Shown: piece by piece, positions 6,856-10,394 of the stretch | Numbering within the stretch: the stretch's first letter is position 1 | Layout: each line of letters opens with the position of its first letter | Assembly: GCA_016218095.1 (NCBI GenBank) | Contig: JACREV010000269.1 | Location: forward strand, 1 to 10,394 | Direction of reading: 5' to 3' | From: Deltaproteobacteria bacterium | GTDB taxonomy: Bacteria > Desulfobacterota > GWC2-55-46 | DNA length: 10,394 nucleotides | The notes under the pieces: generated by a model | The model's input: only the letters and a program-made list of their open reading frames with translations | Databases searched by the model: none | What the model was told of the DNA's origin: nothing | Program-made: the position numbers and the translations under genes

Positions 6856-8388
6856 CTATTCTCCTATTTTCTTTCTGAAGTATTCTGCCATCGCGTCCGT
6901 CAACGCCGGGATGGTATAGTCCTTCGGCATAATATCGACTTGAATACTGTATTCTTTAGCGGTATCGGCGGTTATGGGGCCTATGCAGGCTATGGTGACG
7001 TCCTTTAAAAGCCCAGAGAGCTCCGCCTTTTTAAACATCGAGGCGAAGTTGGTGACCGTCGAAGATGAGGTGAATGTGATCACATCGACCCCGCCTTCGG
7101 TAAGAAGCCTTTTGAGCTCCCCGGCCTCCTTGGTGGGCCTTATCGTCTTATAGGACGGGACGACGTCGATCTTTCCGCCGAGCCGCTTTATCTCCTGCGG
7201 GATTATCTCCCTCGCCTTCATGGCCCTTGCGAGGAGGAACCTTTTGCCCTTTATGCGCCTCTTGCCGAGCGCGTCGAGCACCGCCTCCGCCCTGTATTCC
7301 TTCGGCGTCAAGTCTACCTTTATGCCGAGCTTCTTTATAGCCTTTTCGGTCATGGGGCCTATGGCGCAGATCTTTACGCCCTTGAGCTCCCTTAGATCCT
7401 TGTCGAGTTTATAGAGCCTTTCAAAGAAATATTTTACGCCGTTAACGGAAGTGAATATCGCCCAGTCGTATGAAGAGAGCCTTTTGATCGCCTTATCGAG
7501 CGGCTTCCAGTCAGGCGGCGCGACGGTCTTGATCGTGGGGAAGGTTATCGGCTCCGCGCCGTTCCTCTCAAGTAGCTTTGAGAAATCCCCTGCCTGCTCA
7601 AGGGCCCTTGTAACGAGGATGCGTTTACCGAAGAGCGGCTTTGTCTCGAACCAGTTTAGTTTTTCCCTTAAAGATACTACGTCGCCGACGACTATAATGA
7701 CCGGCGGCCTCATCTCCTGCTCGCCGGCAAGCGCGACGATTGTGCCGAGGGTGCCGGACAGGCACTTCTGCTTGGTCATCGTGCCCCAGCGCACAAGGGC
7801 AACCGGGGTCGACGCGGCCCAGCCGTTCTCAAGTAGCTTCGATGTTATAAGAGAGAGGTTCTTCCAGCCCATGAGGAAGACGAGCGTGCCTCTTCCGACA
7901 GAGAGCCTGTCCCAGGCGATGTTCGACCTCTCCTTTAAGGGGTTCTCCTGCCCTGTTATGAATGTGACTGAAGAGGCGAGGTCCCTGTGTGTCAGCGGTA
8001 TGCCCGCGTAGGCCGGAGCGGCCGTGGCTGAAGTGACGCCGGGGACTATCTCGAATGGGATGCCAGCGGCGACGAGCTCTTCTGCCTCTTCGCCGCCCCG
8101 CCCGAAGATGAACGGGTCGCCGCCCTTGAGCCTTACGACCGTCTTGCCTTTTTGAGCGAGCGAGATAATGAGCCTGTTTATCTCCCCCTGCTCCATCGTC
8201 TTCTCTGAGCCTTTCTTCCCGACGTAGATGGTCTCTGCGCCGGGTCTGGCGTTTTCAAGGAGACGGGCGTTGGCGAGGAAGTCGTAGATGACGGCGTCGG
8301 CCTCTCTCAATACCTCAAGGCCTTTGACGGTCATGAGGCCCGGATCCCCGGGCCCCGCCCCGACCAGAAAAACTTTGCCAGTAGTCAT
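6856..8388 (-). CDS. cobA-hemD: Bifunctional uroporphyrinogen-III C-methyltransferase / uroporphyrinogen-III synthase (CobA-HemD fusion)
   Basis: 510 residues in two domains. Residues 1-240 are a SUMT/CobA SAM-dependent methyltransferase: VGAGPGDPGLMT (9-20), VRLKGGDPFIFGRGGEE (85-101), VPGVTSATAAPAYAGIPLTHR (115-135). It converts uroporphyrinogen III to precorrin-2. Residues 253-505 are HemD: GKRILVTRA, WAIFTSVNGV (309-318), FTSSSTVTNF (439-448), CIGPITADTA (468-477). It closes hydroxymethylbilane to uroporphyrinogen III. The fusion channels uroporphyrinogen III towards siroheme and, with AhbD, to heme. It is first in the operon; no hemA or hemC is upstream. The ATG at 8388 has GGAG unusually far away (about 13 bases), but AAAGG/CCTTT flanking it could form a stem presenting GGAG in its loop. 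The transcript leader from the predicted promoter is about 109 nt. Confidence 0.96.
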   Translation of the reverse strand: MTTGKVFLVGAGPGDPGLMTVKGLEVLREADAVIYDFLANARLLENARPGAETIYVGKKGSEKTMEQGEINRLIISLAQKGKTVVRLKGGDPFIFGRGGEEAEELVAAGIPFEIVPGVTSATAAPAYAGIPLTHRDLASSVTFITGQENPLKERSNIAWDRLSVGRGTLVFLMGWKNLSLITSKLLENGWAASTPVALVRWGTMTKQKCLSGTLGTIVALAGEQEMRPPVIIVVGDVVSLREKLNWFETKPLFGKRILVTRALEQAGDFSKLLERNGAEPITFPTIKTVAPPDWKPLDKAIKRLSSYDWAIFTSVNGVKYFFERLYKLDKDLRELKGVKICAIGPMTEKAIKKLGIKVDLTPKEYRAEAVLDALGKRRIKGKRFLLARAMKAREIIPQEIKRLGGKIDVVPSYKTIRPTKEAGELKRLLTEGGVDVITFTSSSTVTNFASMFKKAELSGLLKDVTIACIGPITADTAKEYSIQVDIMPKDYTIPALTDAMAEYFRKKIGE

Positions 8389-8503
8389 ATATGAAAAGGT
8401 TTCTCCATTCCTTTATATCAAGGGAAGATTAACGGAATTGAAATGTAAGGATTAAAAAAGTTTAAGGAAACCAAAGGCCCCTAAGCCCCGGTAAAGCCTT
8501 GTC

Positions 8504-8532
8504 ATTATAACAGATGAAGGGAGGGTTATCAA
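8504..8532 (-). promoter_or_regulatory. Near-consensus sigma70 promoter of the heme operon
   Basis: On the minus strand TTGATA (plus coordinates 8527-8532) is followed by exactly 17 bases and TATAAT (8504-8509): 5 of 6 and 6 of 6 matches. Transcription should start near 8497, leaving a leader of about 109 nt before cobA-hemD. The leader begins with GC-rich sequence and ends with T-rich and A/T-rich stretches (8395-8460). I see no known riboswitch motif in it. The -35 box lies at the very edge of the family B repeats. Confidence 0.7.
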
Positions 8533-8535
8533 ATG

Positions 8536-8764
8536 GTCCTCGCCGGACGGGCAATTTCGTATCGGATGGATTCGCTTTAATGACGGCCCTGTGCGCCGGA
8601 TTTGAAGTCGGCCCTGCGCCGAGCAGTCCTGGCCGGACGGGCAAAGTTCATATGAGGCGGCTTGCTTTCCCATATCTCACGGTTTCCGAAGGATTTTGGC
8701 CCTGCGCCGAGCAGTCCTGGCCGGACGGGCAAAGTTAATATCGTCAGCCAACCGGGTCTCTAAA
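8536..8764 (+). repeat. Family B repeats, left cluster
   Basis: Two complete 36-bp borders, 8610-8645 and 8698-8733, are identical. They begin GGCCCTGCGCCGAGC and end GGCCGGACGGGCAAA, 88 bases apart. A partial right border (8536-8554) and a partial left border (8585-8599) precede them. Within the border, CTGC-gccga-GCAG and TCC-tggcc-GGA form two small hairpins closed by GCC/GGC plus TTT/AAA outer pairing, a possible three-way junction. The intervening about 50 bases differ between units but begin alike (GTTCATATG, GTTAATATC, TTCGTATC). Confidence 0.8.
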
Positions 8765-8804
8765 CCTCCCCTCCCTTGACGGGAGGGGATCGAGGGGAGG
8801 GTGA
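8765..8804. repeat. Family A copy
   Basis: Hairpin CCCCTCCC-TTGAC-GGGAGGGG followed by ATCGAGGGGAGGGTGA; the G-runs at 8781-8801 fit a G-quadruplex pattern. It differs from the copy at 9640-9679 at only two positions out of 40. Confidence 0.85.
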
Positions 8805-8833
8805 TTATATTATGGCGATTTGAAAAGAAATAC

Positions 8834-8916
8834 GACCTCCCCCGGCCCCTCCTTGGTAAGGAGGGGAGCCGCTGACTTCCTCCCCTTTTTACAAGGGGAG
8901 GCAGGGAGGGGTCGGG
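8834..8916. repeat. G-rich inverted-repeat pair, module linked to R
   Basis: The arm CGACCTCCCCCGGCCCCTCC (8834-8853) is complementary, imperfectly, to GGAGGCAGGGAGGGGTCG near 8897-8914. Inner hairpins CCCCTCC/GGAGGGG and CCTCCCCTT/AAGGGGAGG lie between. From 8858 into the following R repeat (to 8935) the sequence is 71 of 78 identical to 10070-10147. Confidence 0.8.
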
Positions 8917-8918
8917 TT

Positions 8919-9093
8919 TGTCATTGCGAGGAGCGGTCCTCGCCAGGCTGGCAAATCCGTATCAAGCGGCTGCGCCGGAAATGTCTATATGCGTTGATTT
9001 GACTTTGGCCTTGCGCCGAGCGGAGCGACGAAGCAATCTCAAGGCGCTTATAACGCCAAAAGATGAGATTGCTTCACTTCGTTCGCAATGACA
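8919..9093. repeat. Family R palindrome interrupted by one family B unit
   Basis: The outer ends are TTGTCATTGCGAGGAGCG (left) and CACTTCGTTCGCAATGACA (right, ending at 9093). The inner arms GAAGCAATCTC (9030-9040) and GAGATTGCTTC (9065-9075) surround a small GGCG/CGCC hairpin. The segment 8936-9024 is a B unit: right border GGTCCTCGCCAGGCTGGCAAA, about 50 variable bases, left border GGCCTTGCGCCGAGC. GAGCGG occurs at both junctions (8931-8936 and 9018-9023). Its far end lies 10 bases beyond the stop of the 9104-9571 gene, so the hairpin may also cap that transcript. Confidence 0.8.
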
Positions 9094-9103
9094 GTGCCTT
9101 GCC

Positions 9104-9571
9104 TTAATCCCCCACTATTGCGCCCGGCCTGAATATCGCGAGCCAGAAGACAAAGGGGATGGTAATGAGGAGCACGAGGGCAGAGACTATCGAGAACTTG
9201 TCATAGAGGTACATCGCCTCGGCGATGCCTATCCCGGTCGAAATGGCTTTTTTTATAACAAAATCATAGATATAGAGGTGCGCAAGCTCGAACGGGACGA
9301 AGACCGCGAAGACGATCGCAAGCTTCCTCTTGAGCCAGCGGGCGTATCTTAATTCAGGTACAGAGGCGCGCATGGCAAAGCCGCTTGCGATGAGGATAGC
9401 GAGGCCCGCGGCCTCGAGGTGGACAAGGTTTACGAACTTATCGAAGAGCCAGAGGACAACGGCGTCGTTTTTTTGATAGCGTCCAAGGAGGAAGAGGAGA
9501 TAGCCGCCGGTCGAGGGGCCTATCCAGAGTATGAGCCCGATCAGATGAATGAGTTTCGCGTGGTTGTACAC
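9104..9571 (-). CDS. Four-helix integral membrane protein, unknown function (DUF2269/CopD-like?)
   Basis: I place the start at GTG 9569-9571 (product 155 aa). It has AAAGGAG (minus strand, 9578-9584) 6 bases upstream and the predicted promoter just before it. A TTG start at 9613 would lie within the -35 box. Predicted membrane helices are at about 5-30 (AKLIHLIGLILWIGPSTGGY), 48-70, 83-103 and 126-147, with short basic loops (ARWLKRK). The HLIGLILWIG start with a histidine in helix 1 (His9), plus His51 in helix 2 and His98 in helix 3, recalls DUF2269, CopD and HemJ-type membrane proteins, where histidines bind heme or metal. This is a resemblance only. Nearness to the heme operon is not evidence of function, since repeats and a separate promoter divide them. 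Confidence 0.75.
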   Translation of the reverse strand: MYNHAKLIHLIGLILWIGPSTGGYLLFLLGRYQKNDAVVLWLFDKFVNLVHLEAAGLAILIASGFAMRASVPELRYARWLKRKLAIVFAVFVPFELAHLYIYDFVIKKAISTGIGIAEAMYLYDKFSIVSALVLLITIPFVFWLAIFRPGAIVGD

Positions 9572-9590
9572 CTCTCGCTCCTTTAAAAAG

Positions 9591-9618
9591 AGGATATCGG
9601 AGGGGGTGTCCAAGTCAA
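9591..9618 (-). promoter_or_regulatory. Predicted promoter of the 9104-9571 membrane protein
   Basis: On the minus strand TTGACT (plus 9613-9618), a 16-base spacer and TATCCT (9591-9596): 5 of 6 and 4 of 6 matches. Transcription would begin near 9584, right at the ribosome site, which supports the GTG start. The -35 box comes from a G-rich repeat flank. Confidence 0.45.
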
Positions 9619-9639
9619 GGGGAGGGGTTTTTCTTTAAA

Positions 9640-9679
9640 CCTCCCCTCCCTCGACGGGAGGGGATTGAGGGGAGGGTGA
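9640..9679. repeat. Family A copy, left arm of a pair around the B array
   Basis: CCCCTCCC-TCGAC-GGGAGGGG hairpin followed by ATTGAGGGGAGGGTGA. Its end, GGGTGA, abuts the first B unit directly. The opposed copy begins TTCACCC at 10040, so the 360-bp array occupies the position of the short loop seen in the intact pair at 1101-1184. Confidence 0.85.
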
Positions 9680-10039
9680 CTGCTCGGCGCAGGGCCAGAG
9701 TATCCGGAGACGACTATAATCTAAACACCCCGCTATCGTTGGATATGAACTTTGCCCGTCCGGCCAGGACTGCTCGGCACAGGGCCAGAGTATCCGGAGA
9801 CGACTATAATCTAAACACCCCACTATCGTTGGATATGAACTTTGCCCGTCCGGCCAGGACTGCTCGGCGCAGGGCCAAAGTATCCGGAGACGACTATAAT
9901 CTAAACACCCCGCTATCGTTGGATGTGAACTTTGCCAGTCCGGCCAGGACTGCTCGGCGCAGGGCCAAAGTCGGTACGGAGTCTCTGGGTAAATCGATTC
10001 TCCCGCCGTTTGATACCTAATTGCCCGCCCGGCCAGGGC
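9680..10039 (-). repeat. Family B array: four 90-bp tandem units
   Basis: Units start at 9680, 9770, 9860 and 9950, each exactly 90 bp. Each opens CTGCTCGGC(G/A)CAGGGCCA and closes in the region TTGCCCGTCCGGCCAGGA; the junction of two units recreates the foldable border of the left cluster in inverse orientation. Units 1 and 2 differ at 2 positions and units 1 and 3 at 3. Unit 4 keeps the borders and length but has a wholly different 50-base interior (9971-10020). This shows recent tandem duplication of one unit beside an older, diverged one. Confidence 0.9.
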
Positions 10040-10126
10040 TTCACCCCCACCCTACCCCTCCCCATCTGTAAGGAGGGGAGCCGTTATCCTCCTCCCCTTT
10101 TTTCAAGGGGAGGCCGGGAGGGGTCG
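10040..10126. repeat. Family A' copy plus G-rich partner
   Basis: TTCACCCCCACCCTACCCC at the start is the inverse of the left element of the glyQ leader (1101-1140). CCCCTCC/GGAGGGG and CCTCCCCTT/AAGGGGAGG hairpins follow. The part from 10070 is the near-duplicate (91%) of 8858-8935. Confidence 0.8.
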
Positions 10127-10130
10127 GTTT

Positions 10131-10180
10131 TGTCATTGCGAGGAGCGCATCTGCGACGAAGCAATCTCCAGAGAATAGAT
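10131..10180. repeat. Family R element, uninterrupted
   Basis: TGTCATTGCGAGGAGCG, then CATCT, then GCGACGAAGCAATCTC, followed by AGATTGCC at 10178-10185 as a degenerate inverse half. It has no B insert, so it is the natural empty-site counterpart of 8919-9040. Confidence 0.8.
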
Positions 10181-10217
10181 TGCCGAAAACGAGACCAGGG
10201 GGTTTGCTTCCTAAGAC

Positions 10218-10291
10218 CTTTTCTAAAGGGGGACGGAGGGGGATTATAATACAATCATAATCTCCCCCCGCCCCTCTTTATGAAAGAGGGG
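10218..10291. repeat. Nested inverted repeat
   Basis: GGAGGGGGATTAT (10235-10247) is complementary to ATAATCTCCCCCC (10257-10269) around a 9-base loop; pairing continues outward imperfectly. CCCCTCTTT-ATG-AAAGAGGGG (10271-10291) is a further perfect hairpin on the right. It could terminate or protect transcripts from the partial gene at the right edge, but no T-run of note follows. Confidence 0.65.
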
Positions 10292-10304
10292 TGAACGCGC
10301 TTTG

Positions 10305-10334
10305 TCATTCCCGAGGTCTTAATCGGGAATCCAG
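10305..10334. repeat. ATTCCC-N12-GGGAAT palindrome
   Basis: ATTCCCG (10307-10313) and CGGGAAT (10324-10330) are exact inverted repeats, with TC before and CCAG after. This is the common GTCATTCCCG...CGGGAATCCAG dispersed repeat; the core recalls neisserial dRS3 (ATTCCC-N8-GGGAAT), with a longer spacer here. Confidence 0.8.
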
Positions 10335-10393
10335 CCTTTGCGGGTCCGGGTTTCGAACCACATCAGGTTCTTCTTGAATAATAGCCCGATGAA
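10319..10393 (-). CDS. C-terminal end of an unidentified protein (partial)
   Basis: Entering from the right edge on the minus strand, one frame reads FIGLLFKKNLMWFETRTRKG followed by WIPD and TAA (10319-10321). A hydrophobic start followed by a basic, aromatic tail suggests the end of a membrane protein. The last codons (GGCTGGATTCCCGAT, GWIPD) and the stop are supplied by the ATTCCC/GGGAAT repeat. Only 24 residues are visible, so no family can be named. The other minus-strand frame (ending RLRPRE) is also open but looks less protein-like. Confidence 0.4.
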   Translation of the reverse strand, partial: FIGLLFKKNLMWFETRTRKGWIPD

Positions 10394-10394
10394 A

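Larger units (their letters stand above)
8389..9103. other. Gene-free, repeat-rich stretch (715 bp)
   Basis: No convincing coding sequence. From left to right it holds the heme-operon leader and promoter (8389-8532), a family B array (8536-8764), a family A copy (8765-8804), an inverted G-rich pair (8834-8916) and an R palindrome split by a B unit (8919-9093). Short open frames here are built from repeats and have no ribosome sites or family features. Confidence 0.8.
9572..10318. other. Gene-free, repeat-rich stretch (747 bp)
   Basis: After the short promoter region (9572-9618) this is almost wholly repeats: family A (9640-9679), a four-unit B array (9680-10039), A' and its G-rich partner (10040-10126), an R element (10131-10180), a nested inverted repeat (10218-10291) and an ATTCCC/GGGAAT palindrome (10305-10334). 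A 114-codon open frame spans the B array only because 90 bp is a multiple of three. Confidence 0.8.

Noticed and set aside
9572..9613. Longer version of the membrane protein starting at TTG 9613
   Set aside because: The start would lie in the predicted -35 box and has no ribosome site, while GTG 9571 has AAAGGAG at ideal distance and begins at the first membrane helix.
9711..9720. TATAAT inside B interiors as tandem promoters
   Set aside because: At 16-18 bases upstream there is only GGGCCA-like sequence on the plus strand and no -35 match on the minus strand.
9751..9790. Integron attC-like recombination site (AAC...GTT flanks with a foldable middle)
   Set aside because: Flanking bases are not constant between copies, the R and L box pattern is absent, and no gene cassettes or integrase are present.
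9635..9823. 62-codon minus-strand frame across the B array
   Set aside because: Made of the same repeats read backwards, with no ribosome site or recognisable sequence.
9676..10020. 114-codon open frame encoding a 30-residue tandem repeat protein
   Set aside because: It exists because the 90-bp unit is a multiple of three. Its GGAGG lies in the G-rich repeat, the frame runs from one repeat family into another, and the composition (Arg/Ala-rich, no family) gives no support for a protein.
9680..10039. CRISPR array (40-bp repeat, 50-bp spacer)
   Set aside because: Three spacers are nearly identical, interiors share a common start, repeats vary and are also scattered singly and in partial form, and no cas genes are near. 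It is an interspersed palindromic repeat.

Overview
This looks like a chromosomal segment of a GC-rich (high-50s % by eye) anaerobic or facultative Gram-negative bacterium. The type of heme pathway, the mgtE-recO-glyQ order and the abundance of short palindromic repeats suggest a Desulfobacterota/Deltaproteobacteria- or Nitrospirota-like lineage. That placement is an inference; there is no rRNA or other marker here to settle it.

Layout. (1) 2-2415, plus strand: the tail of a MgtE Mg2+ channel overlaps recO by 4 bases. A repeat-loaded leader with a good sigma70-type promoter follows, then glyQ and a 77-residue membrane protein, ending at a bidirectional terminator. The usual partner glyS is not next to glyQ. 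(2) 2510-4436, minus strand: a lipoprotein alpha/beta hydrolase, an RDD-family membrane protein, and a 57-residue DUF4177-like protein just upstream of the RDD gene. (3) 4653-8388, minus strand: a tight heme operon transcribed in the order cobA-hemD fusion, hemB, ahbD. It has a near-consensus promoter at 8504-8532 and a strong terminator at 4599-4630. HemB makes porphobilinogen, the HemD domain closes uroporphyrinogen III, the CobA domain methylates it to precorrin-2, and AhbD performs the last step of the siroheme-dependent route to heme b. HemC, the precorrin-2 dehydrogenase/ferrochelatase, AhbA/B and AhbC must be encoded elsewhere. (4) 9104-9571, minus strand: a four-helix membrane protein alone in a sea of repeats. 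(5) At the right edge, the last 24 codons of an unidentified minus-strand gene end inside a repeat.

Repeats. Non-coding stretches at 1006-1259, 4437-4652, 8389-9103 and 9572-10318 hold several interspersed families. Family A is a G-rich hairpin of about 40 bp, often in inverted pairs and with G-quadruplex-type G-runs. The family R palindrome begins TGTCATTGCG. Family B is an 87-90 bp unit with a 36-40 bp border that can fold into a three-way junction. There is also an ATTCCC-N12-GGGAAT palindrome.

The most interesting observation is that family B sits inside other palindromes. One unit splits an R palindrome (8936-9024), and an uninterrupted copy of the same A-R module lies at 10070-10168. 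An exact 4 x 90 bp B array fills the centre of an A/A' inverted pair (9680-10039). B therefore behaves like a small non-autonomous element that targets or grows inside palindromic repeats.
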